Origin: Candidatus Segetimicrobium genomatis | GTDB taxonomy: Bacteria; Sysuimicrobiota; Sysuimicrobiia; Sysuimicrobiales; Segetimicrobiaceae | Direction: 5' to 3' | Length of the DNA: 10,023 bases | Assembly (NCBI GenBank): GCA_005882445.1 | Contig: VBAN01000327.1 | Location: forward strand, 1 to 10,023 | In this document: piece after piece, positions 1 through 7,419 of the stretch | How the letters are laid out: the number at the start of each line of letters is the position of its first letter | Position numbering within the stretch: position 1 is the first letter of the stretch | The notes under the pieces: generated by a model | Told to the model about the DNA's origin: nothing | Databases searched by the model: none | The model's input: only the letters and a program-made list of their open reading frames with translations | Made by a program: the position numbers and the translations under genes

Positions 1-2760
1 GGCCCGCGCCTGCTTCTCCTTCAGGGCCGCCTGCGCGGCCGCCAGCCGGGCCGTCGGCACCCGGTACGGCGAGCAGCTGACGTAGGTCAGGCCGATCTTG
101 TGGCAGAACTCGATGCTGGCGGGATCCCCCCCATGCTCGCCGCAGATGCCGAGCTCGATGTCCGGGCGGGTCTGCCGTCCGAGCCGGACGGCCATTTCCA
201 TCAGGCCCCCGACGCCCCGGGTGTCCAGCACCTGGAAGGGGTTCTCGGGCAGGATCTTCTCGTTCACATACCGGAGGAGGAACTTGCCCTCGGCGTCATC
301 GCGGCTGAACCCATAGATCAGCTGCGTCAGGTCGTTGCTGCCGAAGGAGAAGAATTCCGCGAGCCTGGCGATCTCGTCCGCGACCACGCACGCGCGCGGC
401 ACCTCGATCATCGTCCCGAACTTGTACCTCACCCGCACCCCCTGCTCGGCCATCACGCGCTCCGCGAGCGGCCTGAGGCGCTCCTCCACGACCCGCAGCT
501 CATTCGGATGGCCGACCAGCGGGATCATGATCTCGGGATGGGTCTTGATTCCCTGCTGGGCCAGGGTGCAGGCGGATTCCAGGATCGCCCGGACCTGCAT
601 GTCGATGATCCCCGGAAAGAGAATTCCCAGCCGGACGCCGCGCAGCCCCAGCATCGGATTCTGTTCCCGCATCCCCGCCACGGCCCGGAGCAGCCGCTCT
701 TTCTCCGCGAGACCCTGGGGATCGTTGCCGCGCACGCGGAGCTCGGTGACCTCCACGAGCAGCTCATCGTACCGGGGGAGGAACTCGTGCAGCGGCGGGT
801 CGATCAGCCGGATCACCACGGTGGCCCCGGCCATCTCGCGGAGGATACCGGTGAAATCCCCGCGCTGAATGGGCAGGAGCTGGTCGAGCGCCCGCTGGCG
901 CTCCGCGTCGGTCTCGGCCAGGATCATCCGCCGGACGATCGGCAGGCGGTCTTCCTCGAAGAACATGTGCTCGGTCCGGCACAGCCCGACCCCCTCCGCG
1001 CCGAACTCGCGGGCGCGGGCCGCATCCCGCGGGTAATCCGCGTTGGCCCAGATGCCCAGGCGGCGCGCGCGGTCGGCCCACCCGAGCAGCGTCTGCAGGT
1101 CCCTGTCCTTGCTCAGGTCGGGATCGAGCGTCCGGATGGCGCGGCCGAAGACCTCTCCGGTGGTGCCGTCGATGGAGATGAACTCCCCCTGGTGGATCAC
1201 CCGGCCGTCGACGCTGAACTGCTTGGCCTGAGGATCGACCCTGATCGCCTCCGCGCCGGCGACGCAGGGCTTCCCCAGCCCCCGCGCCACCACCGCGGCG
1301 TGGCTGGTGGCGCCGCCGCGGGCGGTCAGGATGCCGCGGGCGACCAGCATGCCGTGCACGTCGTCGGGGTTGGTCTCCGGACGCACCAGGATGACCGGCT
1401 GGCCGTTCCCGCCGATCTCCACCGCCGTGTCCGGGTCGAACACGGCCGCGCCGGTGGCCGCGCCCGGAGACGCGTTCAGCCCCCGGGCCAGCAGCTTGCC
1501 CTCGCGCGCCGCGGCGGCCTTGTCGTCCGGGTCGAACCGGGGCAGCAGCAGCTGGTAGATCTGCTCCGGCTCCACCCGGAGCAGGGCCTCGTCCTTGGTG
1601 ATCAGTTTCTCCGCGACCATGTCCACCGCGGCCTTGACCGCCGCCTGCGCGGTGCGCTTCCCCGCACGCGTCTGGAGCATCCAGAGCTTGCCCCGCTCCA
1701 CGGTGAATTCCAGATCCTGCATGTCCCGGTAGTGGCGCTCCAGCATCTTGGCGACGTCCTGAAACTGCCGGTAGACAGCGGGCAGCTCGCGCTCCATCTG
1801 CGCGATCGGATGCGGCGTCCGGGTGCCGGCCACCACATCCTCCCCCTGGGCGTTGGGAAGGTATTCCCCGTAGAGGCGCCGCTCGCCCGTCGCGGGGTTT
1901 CGCGTGAACGCGACGCCGGTGGCGCTCTCCCCGCCCATGTTCCCGAAGACCATGGCCTGGACGTTGACGGCCGTCCCCAGATCGTGGGGGATCTTGTTGT
2001 AGTTCCGGTAATCGACGGCCCGCTGCCCCATCCAGGAGTCGAACACGGCCCGGATCGCCATCTCCAGCTGGGCCCGGGGATCGGTCGGGAAGTCCACGGC
2101 CTTCTCGCGTTTGATCAGCGCCTTGAACTCCCGCGCGATCTCCGCAAGGTCGCGCGCGGTGAGGTCGGTGTCCACCTTGGCTCCGGCCTGGCGCTTGCGG
2201 GCCGCGATGATCGCCTCGAACTTTCCTCCCTCCACGTCGAGGACGATCTTGCCGAACATCTGAATGAACCGCCGGTAGGCGTCCTGGGCGAATCGCTCGT
2301 CCTTGGTGAGGCCCGTCAGTCCCCGCAGCGTCTCCTCGTTCAGGCCGAGGTTGAGCACAGTGTCCATCATGCCCGGCATGGAGAACTTGGCCCCCGAACG
2401 GACGGAGACGAGCAGCGGGTTCCTGGGATCGCCGAACCGCTTGCCCATCTTCCGCTCCACGGTGGCCAGCGCCCGCCGAACCTCATCCATCAGGCCCGGC
2501 GGAAAGGTCCGGCCCTTGGCGTTGTACTCGTTGCACACCGCCGTTGTAATCGTAAACCCGGGGGGCACCGGCAGGCCGACGCGGCTCATCTCGGCGAGCC
2601 CCGCGCCTTTGCCGCCGAGCAGGTCCCGCATCGTCGCGTTGCCCTCTTCAAACAACCAGATGCGCTTTCGCGCCGCCCGCGCGCCCGCGGGGCGGCCGGC
2701 GGCGGATCTCCGGGCCGCGGCGCGGCGCGCGGCGGGTCTCCGCGACGTGTGGGTCGCCAT
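1..2760 (-). CDS. ppdK: Pyruvate, phosphate dikinase (3' end just outside window)
   Basis: Interconverts pyruvate, ATP and phosphate with PEP, AMP and pyrophosphate in the cytoplasm. My reverse-strand translation is open for all 920 codons. The N-terminal nucleotide-binding domain starts near residue 35 (IWLFEEGNATMRDLLGGKG) and contains GTAVNVQAMVFGNMG and FTRNP. The swivelling phosphohistidine domain has TSHAAVVARG with catalytic His487. The C-terminal PEP/pyruvate barrel contains GLCRTEHMF, GSNDLTQ and GICGEHGGDP, with the catalytic Cys at 873. The reading ends in VSCSPYRVPTARLAAAQAAL, which is close to the usual family C-terminus, so only a few residues and the stop are missing. The ATG at 2758-2760 has a GAGGTGGAG ribosome site and adds about 32 Ala/Arg-rich residues before the usual start; a later start is possible, but no ATG lies nearby before the conserved core. 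The usual GGMTSH reads GGATSH. It sits 38 bp after glyS, with no PPDK regulatory protein gene between them. Confidence 0.96.
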   Translation of the reverse strand, partial: MATHTSRRPAARRAAARRSAAGRPAGARAARKRIWLFEEGNATMRDLLGGKGAGLAEMSRVGLPVPPGFTITTAVCNEYNAKGRTFPPGLMDEVRRALATVERKMGKRFGDPRNPLLVSVRSGAKFSMPGMMDTVLNLGLNEETLRGLTGLTKDERFAQDAYRRFIQMFGKIVLDVEGGKFEAIIAARKRQAGAKVDTDLTARDLAEIAREFKALIKREKAVDFPTDPRAQLEMAIRAVFDSWMGQRAVDYRNYNKIPHDLGTAVNVQAMVFGNMGGESATGVAFTRNPATGERRLYGEYLPNAQGEDVVAGTRTPHPIAQMERELPAVYRQFQDVAKMLERHYRDMQDLEFTVERGKLWMLQTRAGKRTAQAAVKAAVDMVAEKLITKDEALLRVEPEQIYQLLLPRFDPDDKAAAAREGKLLARGLNASPGAATGAAVFDPDTAVEIGGNGQPVILVRPETNPDDVHGMLVARGILTARGGATSHAAVVARGLGKPCVAGAEAIRVDPQAKQFSVDGRVIHQGEFISIDGTTGEVFGRAIRTLDPDLSKDRDLQTLLGWADRARRLGIWANADYPRDAARAREFGAEGVGLCRTEHMFFEEDRLPIVRRMILAETDAERQRALDQLLPIQRGDFTGILREMAGATVVIRLIDPPLHEFLPRYDELLVEVTELRVRGNDPQGLAEKERLLRAVAGMREQNPMLGLRGVRLGILFPGIIDMQVRAILESACTLAQQGIKTHPEIMIPLVGHPNELRVVEERLRPLAERVMAEQGVRVRYKFGTMIEVPRACVVADEIARLAEFFSFGSNDLTQLIYGFSRDDAEGKFLLRYVNEKILPENPFQVLDTRGVGGLMEMAVRLGRQTRPDIELGICGEHGGDPASIEFCHKIGLTYVSCSPYRVPTARLAAAQAALKEKQARA

Positions 2761-2764
2761 GCGT

Positions 2765-2773
2765 CTCCACCTC
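2765..2773 (-). promoter_or_regulatory. Ribosome binding site of ppdK
   Basis: Reverse-strand GAGGTGGAG lies four bases before the ATG at 2760. It supports this upstream start and therefore the Ala/Arg-rich N-terminal extension of the dikinase. The 38-bp gap between glyS and ppdK shows no convincing terminator, so co-transcription is likely. Confidence 0.55.
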
Positions 2774-2798
2774 ACAATCCAGGAACGACGCTGATTAG

Positions 2799-4964
2799 TT
2801 AGGAAGCAGGAGAAGCCTTTCCTTCTCCGGCGACCACGCGCGTCAGATCGGCGAAGGGCCGCATCAACTGGACGACGCGGGACAGCAGCGCCAGGCGGTT
2901 CGTGCGGACCGTCTCGTCCTCGGCCATCACCATGACGTCGGCGAAGAACCGGTCGACGGGGTCGGCGATCGCGGTGAGGCGCTGCAGCGCCTGTTCATAG
3001 CGGCCCGCGGCATCCCCGGGACCCCGGTCGGTGGACGAGCGGGCCGTTCCCCCCCGAGACCCTGCCGGACCCAGGGGTTCCACCCGGTCGAGCGCCGCCA
3101 GCAGCGCGCGCTCGGCCTCGTGTTCAAGACCTTCGGGCCGCACCTCGCCGTGGAAGTTCGCCGGCACGATCCGGGCGGCGCGGTCGAAGGCGGTGTACAG
3201 GCGCGAGAACTCAGGCCGCCGCCGGAACGCCCACAGCGCGTGCGCGCGGTCCGCGGCGTCGGCGAGATCGTCCGCGCCGGCCTCCAGGACGGCGTCGACG
3301 GTGTCGTAGCTGAGGCCGGCCTCGATCAGCGTCGTTCGCAGGCGCTGCCGGAGGAGATCCAGGGTCCCGTCGATCGCCGCGCTGCGCCTCGCCGGGTCGA
3401 GCGCCGGGTGCGTCTCGGCGAGCGCCGCCCCCGCGAACGTGCGCAGGTTGATCCGCAGGTGGCGGTCGAGCACGATGGCCACGATCCCGCTGGCGGCCCG
3501 CCTGAGACCGTACGGATCCTGTGAACCGCTCACGGCGAACCCTGCGGCCAGCGCGCTTAGCAGCAGATCGAGCTTGTCCAGGATCGCCAGATACGCGCCG
3601 ACATCGGACCGTGGCAGCAGGGCCCCCCGGGGCAGGTATTGCTCGCGGAGGGCACCGGCGACCGGAGCGGGCTCCCCGTCGAGCCGGGCGTAGACGCCGC
3701 CGATGACCCCCTGGAGTTCGGGAAGCTCCCGCACCATCTGCGTCACCAGGTCGGCTTTGCTGAGCCGCGCGGCCCGCTCCAGGTGGCCGGTTTTTTCCAC
3801 GTCGAGCGGCAGCGCCTTCCCGAGCAGATGGGCCAGCCGGGTGAGACGATCGGTCTTCTGGGCCATCGTCCCCAACCGTTCGTGGACGACCAGGCCGGCC
3901 AGTTCCGGGATCCGGGCCTCCAGGGGGCGCTTCCGGTCCTCTTCGAAGAAGAACTGCGCGTCTGCGAGGCGCGCGCGGAGCACCCATTCGTTTCCCTCGC
4001 GCACCGTCTCGAGGCCGCGGGATCCCCCGTTCCGCACCGCCACGAATACCGGAAGCAGCTGGGCGCTGGCATCTTCGACGGCAAAGTACTTCTGGTGGTG
4101 CTGCATGACGGTGATCAGGACCTCACGGGGGAGGGACAGAAACTCCGGCGCGAACCGGCCGGCGAGGGCTTCGGGCCACTCCACCAGCTGAATGGTTTCC
4201 TCGAGGAGGTCGGGGTCCAGAATCGGGTGCCCGCCCGCGCGGCGCGCCACACGCGTGGCCGACTCGGTGATCCGCCGGCGCCGCACCGCCGGATCGAGGA
4301 GGACGAATCCCCGGCGGAGCGCCGCCTCGAAGCCGTGGGCGTCTGGGACCGTGATCGGGCGCGGGCTCAGGGCGCGGTGGCCGAAGGTGCGCCTGCCCGC
4401 CTCGACGTCGGCAAAGCGACAGGCGACGACCTCGCGCCCGAGGAGCGCCACCAACCACCGCACCGGCCGCGCGAAGCGGACGGCCTCGGGACCCCATCGC
4501 ATCGTCTTGGGAAACGCCAGCCCGGCGGCAAGCGCGGGCAGCACCTCGCCGAGCGCCTTGATGGTGGGGCCGCCCGGAGAGCGCAGGATGGCAAACACGT
4601 ACTCGCCCTGCGGGGTCGACCGGCGCTCCAGGCCGGCCACGGGCACTCCCTGCGCGCGCGCGAACCCCTCGGCGGCCGGGGTGGGCCGGCCGTCCGCCGC
4701 GTACGCAACGCGCGCGGCGGGACCGCGCACCTCACGAACGGCGTCCTCCTGCCGGAGGGCCACCTCCTCGACGGCAAGGACGATCCGGCGGGGCGTGGAC
4801 CACGCGGCGACCGCGCCGCAGGTGATCCGGGCGGCGCGCAGCGCCTCGGGCGCCAGCTCCCGGATCTGCCGGGCCGCGGCCCATGCGGCGGCCGCCGGCA
4901 ATTCTTCGGCGCCGATCTCGAAGACGAGCCGCGGCCGTTTGTGCCGGGTCGGTTTAAGCGGCAT
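2799..4964 (-). CDS. glyS: Glycine--tRNA ligase, beta subunit
   Basis: Beta subunit (721 aa) of the bacterial alpha2-beta2 glycyl-tRNA synthetase, which contributes tRNA recognition to the complex that charges tRNA-Gly. Family signatures are seen in order: FEIGAEELP (15-23), [14 protein letters not shown] (163-176), MQHHQKYF (287-294), [12 protein letters not shown] (338-349), [11 protein letters not shown] (479-489, normally TGSxDPYxLRR) and, in the C-terminal anticodon-binding region, [18 protein letters not shown] (673-690). The length matches the family. Residues about 631-654 (3003-3074) form a Gly/Ser/Arg/Pro-rich insertion between two anticodon-domain helices that I do not expect in typical homologues. 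The ATG overlaps the end of glyQ by 11 bp, and a weak GAGG lies 8 bases upstream, so translation is probably coupled to glyQ, as suits equal subunit supply. The stop is TAA at 2799-2801. Confidence 0.97.
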   Translation of the reverse strand: MPLKPTRHKRPRLVFEIGAEELPAAAAWAAARQIRELAPEALRAARITCGAVAAWSTPRRIVLAVEEVALRQEDAVREVRGPAARVAYAADGRPTPAAEGFARAQGVPVAGLERRSTPQGEYVFAILRSPGGPTIKALGEVLPALAAGLAFPKTMRWGPEAVRFARPVRWLVALLGREVVACRFADVEAGRRTFGHRALSPRPITVPDAHGFEAALRRGFVLLDPAVRRRRITESATRVARRAGGHPILDPDLLEETIQLVEWPEALAGRFAPEFLSLPREVLITVMQHHQKYFAVEDASAQLLPVFVAVRNGGSRGLETVREGNEWVLRARLADAQFFFEEDRKRPLEARIPELAGLVVHERLGTMAQKTDRLTRLAHLLGKALPLDVEKTGHLERAARLSKADLVTQMVRELPELQGVIGGVYARLDGEPAPVAGALREQYLPRGALLPRSDVGAYLAILDKLDLLLSALAAGFAVSGSQDPYGLRRAASGIVAIVLDRHLRINLRTFAGAALAETHPALDPARRSAAIDGTLDLLRQRLRTTLIEAGLSYDTVDAVLEAGADDLADAADRAHALWAFRRRPEFSRLYTAFDRAARIVPANFHGEVRPEGLEHEAERALLAALDRVEPLGPAGSRGGTARSSTDRGPGDAAGRYEQALQRLTAIADPVDRFFADVMVMAEDETVRTNRLALLSRVVQLMRPFADLTRVVAGEGKASPAS

Positions 4965-5799
4965 GCACGCGGCCTCGAAGCAGCGGCCAGCCCATCTCCT
5001 CTCGCCGGGCGAGGTACAGTTCCGCGCTGCGCCGCGCCAGGGCGCGGCACCGGCCCATCAGCGACGCCCGTTCCGCGACCCCCACCGCGCCCCGCGCATC
5101 CAGCAGATTGAAGGCGTGGGAGCACTTCAGCGTGTACTCGTAGGCCGGAAAGGCCAGCCGGGCGTCGAGCAGGCGCTGGGCTTCGCGCTCGTACGCCTCG
5201 AAGAGCTGCCCCAGCACAGCGACATCCGCCGTCTCGAGCGCATAGGTCGAGTGCTCGAACTCCTCCTGCTGGCGGATCTCGCCGTAGGTCACCCCGGGCG
5301 CCCAGACCAGGTCGAAGACGCTGTCCTTCCTTTGAATGGACTGGGCGATCCGCTCCAGGCCGTAGGTCAGTTCAGCGGAGATGAGCGGAACGTCCATGCC
5401 GCCGACCTGCTGCATATAGGTGAACTGGCTGATCTCCTGCCCGTCCAGGAACACCTGCCAGCCCAGGCCCCAGGCCCCCAGCGTCGGAGCCTCCCAGTCG
5501 TCTTCGAGGAAGCGGAGGTCGTGATCGAGCATCTTGATGCCCAGCCCCCCGAGGCTCCGGAGGTACAGGTCCTGCACGTCGGCGGGGGCGGGCTTGAGGA
5601 TGACCTGATATTGCAGATGGGTGTACAGCCGGTTGGGGTTCTTGCCGTACCGCCCGTCGGCCGGCCGCCGGCTCGGCTGGGTGTACGCGACCTTCCACGG
5701 CGTCCCGGCCCCCACTTCACCATCGTACGGCTGCGCGATCACGCAGCCGTACGCAGCCCAATAGCGCTCCAGCGAGAGGATGATGTCTTGAAAATGCAT
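4954..5799 (-). CDS. glyQ: Glycine--tRNA ligase, alpha subunit (with apparent internal deletion)
   Basis: Catalytic class II subunit (281 aa) that activates glycine and, with GlyS, charges tRNA-Gly. Visible signatures: [11 protein letters not shown] (23-33), [16 protein letters not shown] (37-52), [17 protein letters not shown] (54-70), [16 protein letters not shown] (99-114), [10 protein letters not shown] (125-134), [10 protein letters not shown] (143-152) and [13 protein letters not shown] (226-238). Recalled homologues have about 13 more residues between GAGT and PW (the conserved HPAT...LR...GP loop), whereas here T33 is followed directly by P34 with the frame kept. The conserved GENPNR also reads GKNPNR. 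The start is ATG at 5799 with GGAGG four bases upstream. The stop TAA overlaps glyS by 11 bp. No T-box leader is visible upstream. Family assignment is certain; whether this copy is fully active is not. Confidence 0.95.
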   Translation of the reverse strand: MHFQDIILSLERYWAAYGCVIAQPYDGEVGAGTPWKVAYTQPSRRPADGRYGKNPNRLYTHLQYQVILKPAPADVQDLYLRSLGGLGIKMLDHDLRFLEDDWEAPTLGAWGLGWQVFLDGQEISQFTYMQQVGGMDVPLISAELTYGLERIAQSIQRKDSVFDLVWAPGVTYGEIRQQEEFEHSTYALETADVAVLGQLFEAYEREAQRLLDARLAFPAYEYTLKCSHAFNLLDARGAVGVAERASLMGRCRALARRSAELYLARREEMGWPLLRGRVHAA

Positions 5800-5803
5800 T
5801 CGT

Positions 5804-5808
5804 CCTCC
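5804..5808 (-). promoter_or_regulatory. Ribosome binding site of glyQ
   Basis: Reverse-strand GGAGG, four bases from the glyQ ATG. It fixes the start and gives the expected family N-terminus [14 protein letters not shown]. The 64-bp gap upstream also holds a weak 5-bp G/C hairpin (GCCGG/CCGGC) near 5846-5863 without a T tract, which I do not call a terminator. Confidence 0.6.
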
Positions 5809-5863
5809 ATCTCAAGCGTCCACTGCTTGTTCGGAGGGACGAAACGCCGGCCCTGTCCGGCCG

Positions 5864-6106
5864 TCACCCGATGCCGAGCGGCTCTTCTTCCCGCTTCCGC
5901 CTCAGGGGAACGGACGTCAGGGCGGTGGCAACGGCCAGGGCGGCAAACGCCGCCGCCGCCCAGGTCAGGGGCAGCTCGATGACCCGGTCCTCATCGTTGA
6001 CCCGCAGCATTCCGGGCCGGCCCGGACGCACCGCTCGCCTGGCCTCGTCTATCGCGCCCCCAAATTGAGCGATCGCGCGCTTTGCCCGCTCCAGGTCGAT
6101 CTCCAT
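5864..6106 (-). CDS. Small single-pass membrane protein, DUF4342-like
   Basis: An 80-aa protein with a charged, helical N-terminus (MEIDLERAKRAIAQFGGAID), a short strand-like segment (MLRVNDEDRVIELPLT, 33-48), one hydrophobic segment (about 49-67, WAAAAFAALAVATALTSVP) and a basic/acidic cytoplasmic-looking tail (LRRKREEEP). The 'charged segment, ExPLT, then a membrane helix' order resembles DUF4342 proteins as I remember them; this is a pattern resemblance only and the function is unknown. The gene is well supported: a strong GGAGGTGG ribosome site sits four bases before the ATG, orientation and composition match the neighbours, and it fills the space between recO (100 bp away) and glyQ (64 bp away). 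Nothing in it suggests a role in tRNA charging or repair. It is probably transcribed with glyQS. Confidence 0.75.
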   Translation of the reverse strand: MEIDLERAKRAIAQFGGAIDEARRAVRPGRPGMLRVNDEDRVIELPLTWAAAAFAALAVATALTSVPLRRKREEEPLGIG

Positions 6107-6110
6107 GCGA

Positions 6111-6118
6111 CCACCTCC
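6111..6118 (-). promoter_or_regulatory. Strong ribosome binding site of the 80-aa gene
   Basis: Reverse-strand GGAGGTGG, four bases upstream of the ATG at 6106, is among the best Shine-Dalgarno matches in the window. It is the main evidence that this short reading frame is a real gene. Confidence 0.65.
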
Positions 6119-6126
6119 GCACGCTT

Positions 6127-6135
6127 ATCTTATCA
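6127..6135 (-). promoter_or_regulatory. Possible extended -10 element upstream of the 80-aa gene and glyQS
   Basis: Reverse-strand TGATAAGAT resembles an extended -10 (TGn followed by TAAGAT, four of six matches to TATAAT). It lies in the 100-bp gap after recO, about 21 bases before the 80-aa gene's start codon. No good -35 is seen at normal spacing. It could start a glyQ-glyS-ppdK transcript, but this is weak. Confidence 0.22.
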
Positions 6136-6159
6136 CGCGCACGATCGCGTCGTCACCCC

Positions 6160-6180
6160 CGCCGCAATCCTTCAGCGGCG
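6160..6180 (-). other. Weak hairpin after recO
   Basis: A perfect 6-bp inverted repeat (CGCCGC and GCGGCG) with a 9-base loop sits 27-47 bases past the recO stop. There is no T tract on the reverse strand, so it does not meet the usual intrinsic terminator pattern. It could pause or partly end transcription, or be chance in G/C-rich sequence. Confidence 0.2.
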
Positions 6181-6206
6181 TCCGCGAGGCAGGCTACACG
6201 AACTCG

Positions 6207-7019
6207 TCACTTTGCAGTCGCGGTCAAATCCCCAGTTCCGGGAGACTCAAGCGGCTCCCGGAGGCGTTTGATGACCAGGGGCGCGCGCAGCCTGGCTTCC
6301 CACCGGTGCTCCAGGTGGAGCTGGACCAGCCGGGCCAGGTCCCCACGCTGGACGGGCGTCATCCGAAGCCGGGACGACTCGGGGCCGGGCGTCCGGATGA
6401 GGTGGTCGAACGTCGCCAGCAGCCCGGGAGGCACGGGGACCGCCTCCGCATCTTCCCTCCGGCATGCCGGGCAGAGGGCGCCTCCTCGTGCAGGGCTGAA
6501 GGCCCACGCCTCCGCGGCGCCCCGGACGCGAGGGAGGCGCCGCCCGCACTCCACGCACATCGCCGTCTCGGGCTGATAGCCGAGACATCCGGCGAGGCGC
6601 AGCGCAAAATGCAAGACTGCGATGTCCGCGTCGTCCTCGCGCGAGCGCCCCAACGTCTCGAGCACGTCGAGGGTCAGGGCGAAAACCTCCTGGTGCGGAT
6701 CGCGATCGGCGAGCCCGCGATCAACGAGTTCCGCCACATAGGCCGCGTACGCGGACCGGATCAGGTCCGCCCGCACGCCCGCGAACGCCTCGACGATCTC
6801 AGCCTGGGCGATCACATCCAGCGTCCGCCCGCGGGCCAGCAGCAGCCGCGCATGGGTAAACGGCTCGAGCCGCCCGGCCAGGCGGCTCGCCGGCCGGCGA
6901 ATGCCCTTGGCGGCCGCCCGCAGCTTTCCGTACTCTCGGGTGAAGAGCGTGACGATGCGATCCGCCTCGCCCAGCGCCTGCTGCCGGAGGACGATCGCCT
7001 CCGCCTTATAGACCGGCAT
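6207..7019 (-). CDS. recO: DNA repair protein RecO
   Basis: Recombination mediator (270 aa) that works with RecR (and RecF) to load RecA on SSB-coated single-stranded DNA and to anneal strands. The N-terminal OB-fold carries the family opening YKAEAIVLRQQALGEADRIV and LFTREYGKLRAAAKGIRRP (residues 4-43). The central helical domain contains a four-cysteine zinc-binding site: CVEC (C155, C158) and CPAC (C183, C186), preceded by GYQPETAMC. Length is normal. The ATG at 7017-7019 lies inside the end of cdd (14-bp overlap) with only a weak upstream site, suggesting coupled translation. In many Bacillota era lies directly before recO; here cdd takes that place. Confidence 0.95.
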   Translation of the reverse strand: MPVYKAEAIVLRQQALGEADRIVTLFTREYGKLRAAAKGIRRPASRLAGRLEPFTHARLLLARGRTLDVIAQAEIVEAFAGVRADLIRSAYAAYVAELVDRGLADRDPHQEVFALTLDVLETLGRSREDDADIAVLHFALRLAGCLGYQPETAMCVECGRRLPRVRGAAEAWAFSPARGGALCPACRREDAEAVPVPPGLLATFDHLIRTPGPESSRLRMTPVQRGDLARLVQLHLEHRWEARLRAPLVIKRLREPLESPGTGDLTATAK

Positions 7020-7419
7020 GGCGGCCCCGCCCCGCCACCGGGGGGAACGGACTGGGCAGCAGCGCCGGGAGCGCGACCACGGTAGGCGCTCCTCGCGGGG
7101 AAGCGAGGATCACGTGCTGCACGCCGAACTCTTCCATCACCTGCCGGCAGGCCCCGCACGGGGTGAGGGTGATCCCGGCCGGCCCCACCACCGCGACCGC
7201 GGTCAGCCGCCGCCGGCCGTTCGCCACCGCCGTATGAATCGCCACACGCTCCGCGCAGAGCGCCAGCCCGTAGGACGCGTTCTCGACGTTGCACCCCGCA
7301 TAGACGGTGCCGTCGCTGGCCAGCACCGCCGCGCCGACCGGGAATTGCGAATAGGGGGCGTACGCCCGGCGCCGCGCCCGCGCCGCAACGCGGACCAGCC
7401 GCGTGTGCTCCTTCGAGAG
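7006..7419 (-). CDS. cdd: Cytidine deaminase (5' end lacks a normal start codon)
   Basis: Zinc enzyme of pyrimidine salvage that converts cytidine and deoxycytidine to uridine and deoxyuridine. The frame reads LSKEHTRLVRVAARARRRAY, then APYSQFPVGAAV, the substrate-binding GCNVENASYG, the catalytic CAER (zinc Cys codon at 7255-7257, catalytic Glu at 7249-7251) and PCGAC (zinc Cys codons 7156-7158 and 7147-7149). About 138 residues from the first conserved position, typical of the homotetrameric class. No ATG, GTG or TTG precedes the conserved N-terminus in this frame: the first candidate is GTG at 7324-7326, which would drop the APYS and PVGAA segments. Upstream the frame runs open into the hydrolase gene. 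The given 5' limit is where homology begins, not a proven start. It overlaps recO by 14 bp at the 3' end. Either the start was lost by deletion or an unusual start is used. Confidence 0.85.
   Translation of the reverse strand, partial: LSKEHTRLVRVAARARRRAYAPYSQFPVGAAVLASDGTVYAGCNVENASYGLALCAERVAIHTAVANGRRRLTAVAVVGPAGITLTPCGACRQVMEEFGVQHVILASPRGAPTVVALPALLPSPFPPVAGRGRHAGL

Noticed and set aside
100..2802. 900-codon open frame on the plus strand
   Set aside because: It is the exact antisense, codon-for-codon, of ppdK, which shows all the family motifs on the minus strand. It stays open only because ppdK uses no TTA, CTA or TCA codons, as expected at high G+C.
5846..5863. Rho-independent terminator before glyQ
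   Set aside because: Only a 5-bp G/C stem and no T tract.
3639..5982. Long plus-strand frames (490 and 596 codons) over glyS and glyQ
   Set aside because: Pro/Arg/Ala-rich sequence without family motifs, opposite genuine glyS and glyQ; base-composition shadows.
5800..6206. T-box or glycine riboswitch leader for glyQS
   Set aside because: No T-box core (GGTGGNACCGCG-like) is seen on the reverse strand, and most of the interval is occupied by the 80-aa gene.
7006..7326. cdd starting at the GTG of 7324-7326
   Set aside because: This would remove the conserved RRAYAPYSQFPVGAA segment that is clearly encoded just upstream, so it is an internal codon rather than the native start.
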